Below, one piece after another: positions 1-8,752 of a stretch of 64,000 nucleotides of DNA (position 1 is the first letter of the stretch; each line of letters begins with the position of its first letter). A model generated the notes under the pieces. That model did no database searches. It was not told the DNA's origin and was given only the letters and a program-made list of their open reading frames with translations. Location of the stretch: contig NZ_JAWCUD010000001.1 of the NCBI RefSeq assembly GCF_032461945.1, positions 1,302,001-1,366,000 of the forward strand. Direction: 5' to 3'. Position numbers and translations under genes: made by a program. This stretch comes from Paenibacillus_E violae. Lineage in GTDB: Bacteria; Bacillota; Bacilli; Paenibacillales; NBRC-103111.

Positions 1-30
1 ATTAACTCAAGTCTAGGAGGTCATGTCAAC

Positions 31-1664
31 ATGTCAAATCAAGGTAAAGTTTGGTCGTACAGCGCAATTGCCGCCATACTGGCAGTGAGCGTAACGCTTG
101 CAGGGTGTAGTAAAGCTGTCGATCCGGTTGCTGCGACGACTACACCAACAGGAATCGCTGGTTCAGCCGCGCCAACAAGTGATGAGCCGTATGAACTGAA
201 ATGGCTAAAAGGACAAGATATATCCAAGCCTTATGATCCTTCGAAAGATCTCATCATGCACACCATAGAGAAGAAACTGAACATTAAAATCGTTCCGGAA
301 ATGGTCGATGTTCAACAGTATAAAACGAAGTTGAATCTGAAGATGTCGAGCGGAGACATTCCCGATGTGGTACGGATTGATTTTGCCGATGATTTCCAAA
401 AGTATGCTCAACAAGGCGCTTTTTACGATCTTACGAATCTTATTACTGAAAAAGATACCCGAATATTCTTAAGGAGGTACCTAAAGAGGTTTTCGAGCAG
501 GCAAAAGTAAACGGTAAAATATACGGTATTCCTTATCAAGGGGGTCCAGGAGCAGGATACCGCTGGAATCTAGTCCTGCGAAAGGATTATTTGGAAAGTG
601 CAGGCGCTCAGGTACCCAAAACACTTCATGAGTATGATAACCTGCTCAAAAAAATCAAAGCGGCTAAGCCGGATGTTATCCCGTTAGGCGGCTATACGGC
701 GCAAATCGGCCAGCAGAAATATGCCAATAACTCTTTTGACCATATTTTTGGTGCTTTTGGCGTAACTCCGGGTTATTTTACTGAGAAGAACGGTACATTC
801 AGCAATTATGATATCAATCCGAAAATGAAAGAAGCCCTGCTTTATTTGCAGAAAATGTATGCGGAAGGACTCATCGATAAAGAATTCGCGACCATTAAAG
901 AAGAGCAGCTGCGCGCGAAACTGTTCAGTGGAAAACTATTTTCGTGGATGGGTTGGTGGTCAACGCCAAATGACTATGACACCCAAGTGGAAACCAATGA
1001 GCTCAAGAAAACCGGGAAGCTCGCTTCAGACGGGAAGTTGCCGGATCAGTCCTTTCAACCTCTTAAATATTTGACTTTGACGGACTCCATTGTAGGCTCG
1101 GATGGTAAAGCCGTAGCGCCGGCTGGGGCGCCTTTCGGACAAATGCACGCCATCAGCGCGAAAACGAAAGATCCTAAAAAGGTTCTATCCGTCATCGAAA
1201 ATTCGTTGTCTTTGGAGAACCAAATGTTAACCGTATGGGGCATAGAAGGAGAAGACTACAAAATCGATAACGGCAAGATGAAGCTGATTACCGATTTGCT
1301 CGATCCTAAGACACAACAAGATAAGAACGGGAATTTCCGTGGTGTTCAAAGCTATCTGTTCGCCCCAGGTTTAAAGGGCTGGCCTCGATATTTGGAGTCG
1401 CTGCCGCTTAGACAATCGCAGGCTTTGGATGTAGCCATCAACAATAAATTCCAAATTACGGATGCCTCCAATTATTTGGATTCGCCTACGAAAATCGCTA
1501 AACTTGTAGAACTGAACACAATGCGGGATTCCGTTTTTACACAAATTATAATGGGCGCCGACGGCAAGAAATTCGATGAATTTGTGGAAAAATGGAAATC
1601 ACAAGGCGGTACTCAAATCCTAAGTGAATTAGAGGCTTCTTTTAAGAAAAAATCAGGCAAGTAG
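31..1664 (+). pseudogene. Sugar-binding lipoprotein of an ABC importer, frameshifted
   Basis: Two reading frames together give one binding protein of about 543 residues, the usual size of large LplA-type extracellular solute-binding proteins. The first frame (31-510) starts at ATG 31 behind AGGAGG (15-20) and has a lipoprotein signal with lipobox LAGC (Cys26). It reads correctly to about position 453. From about position 456 the -1 frame continues in register through YPNILKEVPKEV and KIYGIPYQGG, a typical binding-protein block, to the stop at 1664. A single missing base near 450-458 explains the break. Two histidine kinase/regulator genes follow, which suits a carbohydrate uptake locus whose permeases would lie upstream of the window. 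Either a real pseudogene or a sequencing error. Confidence 0.85.
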
Positions 1665-1743
1665 AACAACAACCAACATGTGCAGGACGGTGCTGATCAT
1701 TTGGTGTATGATTAAGCTATAGTCGAACCGCAGCTGAATTGCT

Positions 1744-1778
1744 GAAGCCCCTCTTCAGGTGTAAACAGATGGGGCTTC
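1744..1778. other. Intergenic hairpin without U-tract
   Basis: GAAGCCCC (1744-1751) pairs with GGGGCTTC (1771-1778) between the binding-protein gene and the TCS 1 kinase. There is no T-run on either side, so it is more likely an intercistronic RNA-stability or processing hairpin than an intrinsic terminator. Confidence 0.5.
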
Positions 1779-1811
1779 TGCAATAACACCGGTGAAAAAG
1801 GGTAGGTTTGG

Positions 1812-3671
1812 ATGGCTATTCGGATACGAAAACAAAGAGGCAGCTCAAGGTTATTGTCCAGGCTCAGTCTTCCGATATTTGCATTGATCGTCACGTTCAT
1901 CGCACTATTTGCGGCAGCAGCCAGTTACATCCTCATCCGCGTGCAGAACGACCATTCCGTCAAAATGGCGGAACAATCCATGAAATTCGTTTATAGAAAT
2001 ATTGAATATCAATTTGATACGATGAATAACGTTGCGGCATTTGTATTAAGCAATCAATCCATTGAAAATTTACTAATGAATACCTATCAACAGCCTTACG
2101 AAGCAGCAGACGATTACTACACCTTGCAGACGAATTTGCAGAATCTGTCTTTATTGTCTCTCCTGAACGATTTCGGCTCAGGCAATATCGCTCAGCAATC
2201 ATACGTCGTATCCGTTATATTGGAACCGGAGAGCGGGCTTTATGCGATGGCTCCGGATCATTTTTATCCGACTACAGGGATTTATAAAAATAACGATTTG
2301 CTAAATCAAGGATGGTATCAAAATCTGAGCAGCGGGAAACAACAGAATGTTTGGTGGGGTCAAAAGACGGATTCAAACCTAGCCATGATCTATTCCGCAA
2401 GGAAAAAAGCAAGCCTCAAAGACGGCCGAAGCATCAGTACTGTGATTGTCGGTGCGGATACCCGCAGCGTGAAAGGCGTGTTCGATAATGCGCCATTAGA
2501 TCAGGGCTTTCATCTGCTGCTTGACGAAAACAATCGTGTCATTTATGGCGAGCGCCATGACTTTCTCTCGAATGCCGGAGAACTGCCTTATGTTCATCAA
2601 TTAAAAGGAGCCGAAGGCTCCATCGAAACGAAAATAGATGGCGAAACCTATAGAGTCATGTTCGAGACGCTGAAGAATGGATGGAAGCTTCTCGCCGTAG
2701 CTCCCAGCAGTCATTTCAGCAGATACACTTTTGCCATTTCGGCAATTGGCGCAGCCACAGCAGCAGCGGCCTTACTCATTGCGGGGATATGGCTCCGAAG
2801 AATCGTCGTGAGGGTCACTGTCCCTATCACGAAACTGGTAACAGCCATACAGCGCCCGGAAGTTGTGGAGTTCAAAATACCGCTTCCGTCACAAAGAACG
2901 GGGATCTATGAAGTTGACGAGCTGAACCAGAAGTTCACATCTATGCTCGTAACGATTCATCGCCTGATCGAAAAGTCGTTTACCGAAGAAATAGAACGTC
3001 GTCAGCTTCAGTTGGAGCTGTTACATGCCCAAATCAATCCCCATTTCCTATACAACACCTTGGATTTAATTAACTGCAGGGCCATTATGACAGGAGATCG
3101 GGAGACGAGTCAGGTTGTGCGTTCGCTTGCCAACGTATTTCGCTACGGCTTGAATCGGGGGCAAACCTTGATTTCCTTGGAAGATGAGATCAAGCAAGTT
3201 GAAGCCTATCTCCATATTCAGCAGGTGATGATCGACGATTTGACCTTTGATATCCAATTACCGAGTGAACTTCGGTCCGCATCTGTCGTTCATCTTATTT
3301 TGCAACCGTTAGCAGAAAACGCTATCATTCACGGATTTGCTGAACGCAAGACGGGCTGTCGAATTGTCATTTCCGCTAGATTAGAACAGGGAGAGCTTGC
3401 AATCAGAGTGGAAGATAACGGCCGTGGCTGTGATGCGGATAAGATGAATCGTATGCTTGGGCAGCATTTTGTACGAGACGAACAATTTTCAATCGAAGCA
3501 GGAAGCGGGTACGGCACCATGAATGTACACAGGAGAATCCAATTGTTTGTCGGAGACGGATATGGTTTGCGGTATTTAAAAGTTGCAGAGGGTACAGGCA
3601 CCAGCGTCGAAGTTGTTATGCCTTATCGTCCGGAACGAGTTGCAGCAAGAAAGGAGGCTTCGAATGTTTAA
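1812..3671 (+). CDS. YesM-type sensor histidine kinase (TCS 1)
   Basis: Membrane sensor kinase of 619 residues. A transmembrane helix lies near residues 18-42, followed by an extracellular sensing domain to about 300, a second helix near 306-328, a HAMP-like linker, and a His_kinase block with NPHFLYNTLD whose phosphoacceptor is about His411. The C-terminal ATPase domain shows the N-box (QPLAENAIIHGF) and a DNGRGC G-box. This is the YesM/LytS-like family that acts on YesN-type regulators. The next gene starts 8 bases before this stop, so the two are translationally coupled. The position after a binding-protein gene suggests it senses a carbohydrate or its import; the ligand cannot be read from the sequence. 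Confidence 0.95.
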   Translation: MAIRIRKQRGSSRLLSRLSLPIFALIVTFIALFAAAASYILIRVQNDHSVKMAEQSMKFVYRNIEYQFDTMNNVAAFVLSNQSIENLLMNTYQQPYEAADDYYTLQTNLQNLSLLSLLNDFGSGNIAQQSYVVSVILEPESGLYAMAPDHFYPTTGIYKNNDLLNQGWYQNLSSGKQQNVWWGQKTDSNLAMIYSARKKASLKDGRSISTVIVGADTRSVKGVFDNAPLDQGFHLLLDENNRVIYGERHDFLSNAGELPYVHQLKGAEGSIETKIDGETYRVMFETLKNGWKLLAVAPSSHFSRYTFAISAIGAATAAAALLIAGIWLRRIVVRVTVPITKLVTAIQRPEVVEFKIPLPSQRTGIYEVDELNQKFTSMLVTIHRLIEKSFTEEIERRQLQLELLHAQINPHFLYNTLDLINCRAIMTGDRETSQVVRSLANVFRYGLNRGQTLISLEDEIKQVEAYLHIQQVMIDDLTFDIQLPSELRSASVVHLILQPLAENAIIHGFAERKTGCRIVISARLEQGELAIRVEDNGRGCDADKMNRMLGQHFVRDEQFSIEAGSGYGTMNVHRRIQLFVGDGYGLRYLKVAEGTGTSVEVVMPYRPERVAARKEASNV

Positions 3672-4470
3672 GCTGTTGATTGCCGAAGATGTGAAAATCG
3701 TGCGGGAGACCTTGGTCCGTGCCATTCGTTGGGAGGCTCTAGATATCCATCTGCTAGGTGCTGTTGAGAATGGGCAAGAGGCGCTTGACTGGTTAGATCG
3801 GGAGAAGCCGGATCTTCTGTTGACAGATATTGGCATGCCTAAAATGAATGGATTGGAATTGATTGAAATTATCAAATTCCGTAATCCGGATATCCGCTGT
3901 ATCATTTTATCAGGGCTGAATGAATTTGAGCATGCCAGACAGGCAATTAAGCTTCAAGTGCTGGATTATGTACTGAAACCGATCGATCCGGATGCCATTG
4001 AGAAAGTACTTGCAAATGCGGTTGACGTGCTGCGCAAGGAGAGGGAAGAACGTCTCGCGCTGAGGATCGCGGAGAAAGCAGTCAAAGAATCGCTTCCCAA
4101 TTTAACTGAAACCATGCTTCATAGAGAATGGAGCGGGAATTTAAAAAAGAAGAAGCTGGTTGAGCAGGCGATCCAGTATATGAAAGATGGATATATGCGC
4201 AAGGAGTTGTCTTTGTCGGATGTAGCGGATGCCGTAGGGTTAAGCGAAAAATATCTAAACCTTCTGGTTAAAGAAGTAACAGGGGTTACAATGAACCATG
4301 CCATTATTCGTCTTCGTATGGAAGAGGCGGCAAGGCTTCTGAAGGATCCAGCCATTAAAATTTATGAAGTCTGCGACAGAATCGGGTATACAGATCAGGA
4401 TCATTTCAGGGAGAGTTTTAAGAAGCAGTATGGGGCCACGCCATCAGAGTATCGGAACAAGTTTTTATAA
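3664..4470 (+). CDS. YesN-type response regulator, receiver plus AraC HTH (TCS 1)
   Basis: Regulator of 268 residues. The N-terminal receiver has the acidic pair ED near residues 8-9, the phosphoacceptor Asp55 in LLLTDIGMPKMNG, and the conserved KP near 105. The C-terminal AraC/XylS double helix-turn-helix occupies about residues 165-268 (ELSLSDVADAVGLSEKYL, then the YTDQDHFRESFKK block). ATG 3664 is chosen because it lies inside the end of the kinase gene behind an AAGGAGG; an in-frame upstream ATG at 3583 would only add non-homologous residues. Probably activates the adjacent sugar transport genes. Confidence 0.94.
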   Translation: MFKLLIAEDVKIVRETLVRAIRWEALDIHLLGAVENGQEALDWLDREKPDLLLTDIGMPKMNGLELIEIIKFRNPDIRCIILSGLNEFEHARQAIKLQVLDYVLKPIDPDAIEKVLANAVDVLRKEREERLALRIAEKAVKESLPNLTETMLHREWSGNLKKKKLVEQAIQYMKDGYMRKELSLSDVADAVGLSEKYLNLLVKEVTGVTMNHAIIRLRMEEAARLLKDPAIKIYEVCDRIGYTDQDHFRESFKKQYGATPSEYRNKFL

Positions 4471-4568
4471 CGTTGCACCCACTAGTTGTTTTCCCCACAT
4501 ATTCAGTTCATTATTCAGCGAATAGAAGGATAGAGTGAAATATGAGAATGATCGTTAAAAAATAATTC

Positions 4569-4597
4569 TTTACTGTTCGTTCTCAATATGCTAAGAT
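4569..4597 (+). promoter_or_regulatory. Putative promoter of the SDR gene
   Basis: TTTACT (4569-4574), a 17-bp spacer and TAAGAT (4592-4597) fit a sigma-A promoter. An operator-like GAGAATGATCGTT lies just upstream (4544-4556), related to the palindrome at 4667-4686. Confidence 0.45.
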
Positions 4598-4666
4598 ACT
4601 TTCAGTAAGGACGACGTCATCCTGTTTCAAAAAAAGAAACAGAGCGTGACTGTTTTTTTTAATAAT

Positions 4667-4686
4667 TTAAGAACGATCATTCTTAA
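4667..4686. promoter_or_regulatory. 20-bp palindromic operator upstream of the SDR gene
   Basis: TTAAGAACGATCATTCTTAA is a palindrome with one mismatch per 10-bp half. It lies 30 bp before the SDR start, downstream of the predicted promoter. The size and GAAC/TTC core look like a TetR-family repressor site. No regulator gene is adjacent, so the repressor would be encoded elsewhere. Confidence 0.6.
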
Positions 4687-4715
4687 AAAATTATTTTCTA
4701 AAGGAGAGATACAAA

Positions 4716-5486
4716 ATGGGAAAATTGAATGGGAAAGTTGCTTTAATTACGGGTGGAAGCAGCGGAATTGGTTATGAAACAACGAAATTATATGTGGCCG
4801 AAGGTGCGAAGGTGGTTATTACCGGTCGTAATCAGGAAGCGTTGAACGCGGCAGTAGAAAAGCTTGGTGCATCTAACGTTCTTGCCGTTCAGGCAGATGC
4901 GACTGATCCAACAAGTGCAGAAGAAGCTGTATCCAAAGCGGTCGATACATTCGGTCATCTAGACGTTGTTTTCGCGAATGCGGGTATTTCCGGTTATACG
5001 CCTGTTGGAGGTACCGAACTTACTCTTTTTGAGAAAATTATGCAAGTAAACGTGACTGGCGTATTTTTCACCGTTCAAGCTGCTTTACCTTATCTGAAAT
5101 CAGGAGCTTCTGTGATCTTAAACGGCTCCGTGCTTGCCAAAGGAGGAAGTCCGGGTTATGCAGCTTATGCCGCAAGCAAAGGTGCAGTGACCAGTTTGGC
5201 CAGAGTGTTCGTTTCTGAATTATCCCCACTCGGTATCCGAGTAAACACGATCGTCCCAGGAGCTACTCGGACGCCAATTTGGGGTCAACCAGAAGGCTTG
5301 TCAAAAGTTGAAGCCGCGTTAGCGCCTAAGATTCCAATGAATCGCTTAGGCGAACCCGTGGAGATCGCCAATGTGGCTTTGTTCCTGGCTTCTGAAGATT
5401 CTTCCTTTGTTCAGGGGGCAGAAATTAGCGTAGATGGTGGCGCGGGATCATCCCCGATGGGCGCTCCTGCTTATCGTCAGGCTTAA
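4716..5486 (+). CDS. Short-chain dehydrogenase/reductase (SDR)
   Basis: Cytoplasmic NAD(P)-dependent oxidoreductase of 256 residues, the classical SDR length. The Rossmann motif TGGSSGIG is near residues 12-19, NAG near 91-93, and the catalytic Ser (NGSVLA), Tyr and Lys (YAASK) are all present. The C-terminal GGAG is typical. The start has AAAGGAGAG 12 bases upstream. The substrate cannot be deduced. It stands alone behind its own promoter and a 20-bp palindrome, suggesting repressor-controlled, possibly stress- or aldehyde-linked expression (inference). Confidence 0.93.
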   Translation: MGKLNGKVALITGGSSGIGYETTKLYVAEGAKVVITGRNQEALNAAVEKLGASNVLAVQADATDPTSAEEAVSKAVDTFGHLDVVFANAGISGYTPVGGTELTLFEKIMQVNVTGVFFTVQAALPYLKSGASVILNGSVLAKGGSPGYAAYAASKGAVTSLARVFVSELSPLGIRVNTIVPGATRTPIWGQPEGLSKVEAALAPKIPMNRLGEPVEIANVALFLASEDSSFVQGAEISVDGGAGSSPMGAPAYRQA

Positions 5487-5491
5487 TTGTA

Positions 5492-5520
5492 TTGATTTTT
5501 AAAAATGAGTTTGTTATACT
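5492..5520 (+). promoter_or_regulatory. Promoter of the ABC-F leader transcript
   Basis: TTGATT (5492-5497), exactly 17 bp, then TATACT (5515-5520). Transcription would start near 5527, leaving a leader of about 235 nt before the ABC-F start codon. Confidence 0.7.
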
Positions 5521-5552
5521 TTATTTAAATTTTCAAGAGTGGAGTTGAAGGC

Positions 5553-5744
5553 ATAATGTAGGTTTTCTTGCTAACGGTAAAACATTAAAGCGATTTTTCG
5601 CATGTTTTATTTCGTATGCAAGAAAGTTACATTATCTTTCACTCAAACGATACAAGATATCCTTATTTAACTCCGTCCAGGGGTTAATTAACTGTATTTA
5701 TTTGAGCTACAAGAATGTAACTTTCTTGTAGCTTTTATTTTTTT
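5553..5744 (+). promoter_or_regulatory. Attenuator leader (terminator/antiterminator) of the ABC-F gene
   Basis: Three mutually exclusive segments are visible. Segment 3 forms an intrinsic terminator: an 11-bp stem 5705-5715 / 5723-5733, a 7-nt loop, then a U-rich tract 5734-5744, ending just before the gene's AGGAGG. Segment 2 (CAAGAAAGTTACATT, 5619-5633) is perfectly complementary over 15 nt to 5714-5728 inside the terminator and would act as antiterminator. Segment 1 (5553-5571) can pair with 5618-5635 as two 8-bp blocks and would free the terminator. A Met-stop mini-ORF (ATGTAG, 5556-5561) lies in segment 1. This matches ribosome-mediated attenuation known for antibiotic-resistance ABC-F genes. 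Confidence 0.85.
5602..5670 (+). CDS. Possible 22-aa leader peptide in the ABC-F attenuator
   Basis: ATG 5602 opens a 22-codon frame ending at TAA 5668-5670. It spans the antiterminator segment, so translation through it would affect folding. The ribosome binding site is weak (TAAAGCG), so it may be fortuitous. The alternative regulatory uORF is the Met-stop pair at 5556-5561, which has GGAG and GAAGG upstream. Confidence 0.3.
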   Translation: MFYFVCKKVTLSFTQTIQDILI

Positions 5745-5762
5745 ATACAGGAGGATCTGTCT

Positions 5763-7241
5763 ATGTCATTAATAAACGTTACAAACTTGACGTTCGCTTA
5801 TGAAGGAAGTTACGATAACATATTTGAAAACGTCAATTTCCAAATCGATACCGATTGGAAATTAGGCTTTACAGGAAGAAACGGCCGAGGGAAGACAACG
5901 TTTCTCAACCTGTTGCTTGGTAAGTTTGAATACAGTGGATACATTTCCGCTAATGTAAGCTTTGAATATTTCCCGTTCCCCGTTGAGAACAAAAGCAATA
6001 ATACGATAGATGTCATCAATGACATTTATCCCGACTATATCCACTGGCAGTTAATGCGCGAGCTTTCTCTTTTAAAGGTTTCAGAGGATGTTTTGTACCG
6101 GCCATTTGATTCCTTATCCAACGGAGAGCAAACAAAAGTATTGCTGGCTACGTTGTTCATCAAAGAGAACAGTTTTCTTTTAATTGATGAGCCGACCAAT
6201 CATCTCGATATGAAAGCAAGAAAACTCGTTAGCGATTATCTTAAATCGAAAAGTGGATTTATCTTGGTATCGCATGACAGATCCTTTCTAGATAACTGTG
6301 TAGATCACATTTTATCCATCAATAAGACCAACATAGAAATTCAAAAAGGCAACTTTTCAAGCTGGTGGGAAAATAAGTCGCGGCAAGATCACTTCGAGCT
6401 GGCTGAGAACGAAAAACTTAGAAAAGACATTAAACGATTGTCAGATTCCGCTAAACGGACGGGTAACTGGTCGCACGAAGTGGAAAAAACAAAAAACGGA
6501 ACAAGAAACTCCGGTTCCAAGGTTGATAAAGGCTATATTGGCCATAAAGCTGCTAAAATGATGAAACGATCTAAAGCCATTGAGCAAAGACAGCATTCGG
6601 CTATCCAAGAGAAGTCGAAACTCCTCAAAAATATCGAGAGCTCAGAAAGCTTAGAGATTTCGCAGCTTGCTTTTCACAAAAACCAGCTGGTTGAGCTTGA
6701 CCATGTGTCCATTTATTACGGTGAGAAGACCGTATGCTCAAATCTAAGTTTCACGATTGAGCAAGGTGATCGTATTGCGCTTTCAGGTCAAAATGGCTCT
6801 GGAAAATCAAGTATCATCAAACTAATTTGCGGCGAGGATATGAATTTCACAGGCAACATTCGAAAGGACAGCCAGTTAAAAATATCCTACGTGTCCCAAG
6901 ACACATCGCACCTTCAGGGAAATCTATCTGACTATGCTGCCGAATGTGGGATTGATGAAAGTCTTTTTAAATCCATTTTAAGAAAGCTGGATTTTTCCAG
7001 AATTCAATTTGACAAGGATATTTCATCGTATAGCGGCGGACAAAAGAAAAAAGTATTAATTGCAAAAAGCCTGAGTGAGCAGGTACATTTGCATATTTGG
7101 GATGAACCGCTTAATTTTATTGACGTCATTTCTCGGATGCAAATTGAAGATTTGCTGCTCGAATACTCACCGACGATTCTATTTGTAGAGCATGACCGGG
7201 AATTTTGCCATAACGTCGCAACAAAAATTGTTGAGCTCTAG
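5763..7241 (+). CDS. ABC-F ribosome-protection protein, Lsa-like
   Basis: Soluble protein of 492 residues with two ATPase domains and no membrane segments. Domain 1 has Walker A GRNGRGKT (about 38-45), signature LSNGEQ and Walker B FLLIDEPTNHLD. Domain 2 has Walker A GQNGSGKS, signature YSGGQKK and HIWDEPLNFID. A charged linker of about 100 residues (about 205-300) separates them. The opening block (NIFENVNFQIDTDWKLGFTGRNG region) resembles the Lsa family as I recall it. Such proteins bind the ribosomal E site and dislodge lincosamides, streptogramin A and pleuromutilins. AGGAGG at 5749-5754 sets the start. Expression is probably drug-induced through the leader. Substrate range is inferred from family only. 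Confidence 0.9.
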   Translation: MSLINVTNLTFAYEGSYDNIFENVNFQIDTDWKLGFTGRNGRGKTTFLNLLLGKFEYSGYISANVSFEYFPFPVENKSNNTIDVINDIYPDYIHWQLMRELSLLKVSEDVLYRPFDSLSNGEQTKVLLATLFIKENSFLLIDEPTNHLDMKARKLVSDYLKSKSGFILVSHDRSFLDNCVDHILSINKTNIEIQKGNFSSWWENKSRQDHFELAENEKLRKDIKRLSDSAKRTGNWSHEVEKTKNGTRNSGSKVDKGYIGHKAAKMMKRSKAIEQRQHSAIQEKSKLLKNIESSESLEISQLAFHKNQLVELDHVSIYYGEKTVCSNLSFTIEQGDRIALSGQNGSGKSSIIKLICGEDMNFTGNIRKDSQLKISYVSQDTSHLQGNLSDYAAECGIDESLFKSILRKLDFSRIQFDKDISSYSGGQKKKVLIAKSLSEQVHLHIWDEPLNFIDVISRMQIEDLLLEYSPTILFVEHDREFCHNVATKIVEL

Positions 7242-7247
7242 ATCAAA

Positions 7248-7275
7248 AGCTGCCGTGCTAAGAAACGGCAGCTTT
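7248..7275 (+). terminator. Intrinsic terminator after the ABC-F gene
   Basis: Ten-bp stem AAGCTGCCGT / ACGGCAGCTT with an 8-nt loop, followed by a short T-rich stretch. Confidence 0.75.
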
Positions 7276-7395
7276 ATTAGTTCCAACGCAGTTCTCATAT
7301 GAAAATTGTGGAGCAACTGTATTTTTGTGTGGCTCAAACCCATCATTCTATGTTATATATGAAATGACTCAAATTTGATGAATGGAGTGATAGGA

Positions 7396-8163
7396 ATGAG
7401 AATCGCCGCGCAACTGTATACGCTTCGCAACTTTCTGAAAACACCCGCTGATATTAGCGAAAGCTTGAAAAAAGTTAAGCAATTGGGTTATAACGCTGTA
7501 CAAGCTTCCGGTATTGGACCAATCGACATTCAAGAATTTAAAGCGCTTGCAGACCAAGAAGGGTTGACGATCTGTGCCACTCATATCGGATATAACGACT
7601 TGTTGAATGATATGGACGGCGTCATTAAGAAGCATCAAGCATGGGATTGTAAATATGTCGGTTTAGGCGGACTACCGCCGGAGTTTCGGGAGAACAGTCA
7701 AGGTTATGCCACATTCGCCAAACAAGCTTCGGAATTTGGCAAACAGTTGAAAGATGCCGGGCTGAAATTTATCTATCACAATCATGATTTTGAGTTCGCT
7801 AAATATGATGGGAAGACAGGCATGGACATTTTGTTTGAAATGTCGGATCCTGATAGCGTCGATTTCGAGTTGGATGTTTATTGGGTACAGGCAGGCGGGG
7901 CAGATCCCGTGGAGTGGATCCGCAAAATGGATGGACGTATGAAGGTCGTACATTTTAAAGATATGATTGTGACTCCGGATCGGAAACAGCGTTTTTCCGA
8001 GGTCGGTGAAGGCAATATGAATTTCAAAGGAATCATTCAAGCCTGCGAAGACATTGGCGTGGAATGGGCAGCGGTTGAGCAGGATGATTGCTATGACCGG
8101 AATCCTTTTGAGAGCTTAGAGATTAGTTTTGCTAATTTAGCAAAATTAGGGGCAAAAGCTTAG
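7396..8163 (+). CDS. Sugar phosphate isomerase/epimerase, TIM barrel
   Basis: Protein of 255 residues of the xylose-isomerase-like/AP endonuclease 2 TIM-barrel superfamily (IolE/IolI-like). Metal-binding-type residues appear in FIYHNHDFEF, DFELDVYW, VVHFKDM and AAVEQDD, the usual Glu/Asp/His positions on successive strands. The start at ATG 7396 is preferred because GGAGTGATAGG sits directly upstream; in-frame TTG 7375 and ATG 7378 lack a good site. It is a single gene between two terminators. Probably isomerises or epimerises a sugar or inositol derivative; substrate unknown. Confidence 0.88.
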   Translation: MRIAAQLYTLRNFLKTPADISESLKKVKQLGYNAVQASGIGPIDIQEFKALADQEGLTICATHIGYNDLLNDMDGVIKKHQAWDCKYVGLGGLPPEFRENSQGYATFAKQASEFGKQLKDAGLKFIYHNHDFEFAKYDGKTGMDILFEMSDPDSVDFELDVYWVQAGGADPVEWIRKMDGRMKVVHFKDMIVTPDRKQRFSEVGEGNMNFKGIIQACEDIGVEWAAVEQDDCYDRNPFESLEISFANLAKLGAKA

Positions 8164-8184
8164 AAAAACTTATTTAATTACAAA

Positions 8185-8214
8185 AAGAACGGCTGCTATT
8201 TTACAGCCGTTCTT
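8185..8214. terminator. Bidirectional terminator between convergent genes
   Basis: Eleven-bp stem AAGAACGGCTG / CAGCCGTTCTT with an 8-nt loop. It is flanked by an A-run on the left and T-rich sequence on the right, so it can serve both the isomerase gene and the DoxX-like gene. Confidence 0.8.
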
Positions 8215-8228
8215 CATTATTTAAACGC

Positions 8229-8642
8229 TTAAACGGTACGTCGTTCTACTCGCATTACTTGATTCGTTTGACTCAGCATGCCAGCTTTTTGCCTTTTATG
8301 ATAATATATATAGGAACCTGCAATGATAATATAGCCTGGAAGAAAACCCAATACGGCCATAAAGCTATCCACAGCGATGGTTGAATACGCAGCACCAGTC
8401 AAATCGAAGATCAAACCGGCATATGCCCATTCTTTGATTCGAGGAAAACCGGGAATAAGGATAGCTATGACGCCTAATATCTTGGCAATTCCAAGAAAGG
8501 GTAGAAGATAGTCGGGGTAACCCAAATGCTTGAAGAGCTCTACCGCAGACGCTGCTTTTACAGTATCACCGATTGCTCCCATCCCCATAAATAACACCAC
8601 TAATACAGTAAAAATCCAGTAAGGAATCGTAATTTTTTTCAT
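8229..8642 (-). CDS. DoxX-like small membrane protein
   Basis: Membrane protein of 137 residues with four hydrophobic segments (about 7-25, 45-63, 73-90 and 95-113). The composition and the PYWIFTVLVVLFMGMGAIGD and GYPDYLLPFLGIAKILG blocks match the DoxX-like family. AGGAGG precedes the start. DoxX relatives are linked to quinone or redox stress functions in other bacteria, but no function is established for this subtype. Its promoter contains a perfect operator palindrome, so it is probably induced by a specific signal. Confidence 0.85.
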   Translation of the reverse strand: MKKITIPYWIFTVLVVLFMGMGAIGDTVKAASAVELFKHLGYPDYLLPFLGIAKILGVIAILIPGFPRIKEWAYAGLIFDLTGAAYSTIAVDSFMAVLGFLPGYIIIAGSYIYYHKRQKAGMLSQTNQVMRVERRTV

Positions 8643-8680
8643 TGCCTTTCAGCCTCCTAGGACATTAAATTTATGTTTTG

Positions 8681-8710
8681 AATATACCTCATTAGGAATA
8701 TTCCTGTCAA
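8681..8710 (-). promoter_or_regulatory. Promoter of the DoxX-like gene with embedded operator
   Basis: On the minus strand TTGACA (8705-8710), an 18-bp spacer and TATATT (8681-8686). The spacer holds the perfect 12-bp palindrome AGGAATATTCCT (8694-8705), and GGAATATT recurs at 8711-8718, directly behind the -35. A repressor bound there would block RNA polymerase. Confidence 0.75.
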
Positions 8711-8752
8711 GGAATATTTATAACAGTGGAAAATGACGTTCCTCCACACGAG

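Noticed and set aside
1744..1778. Terminator after the first binding-protein gene
   Set aside because: The stem is good but no T-run follows on either strand.
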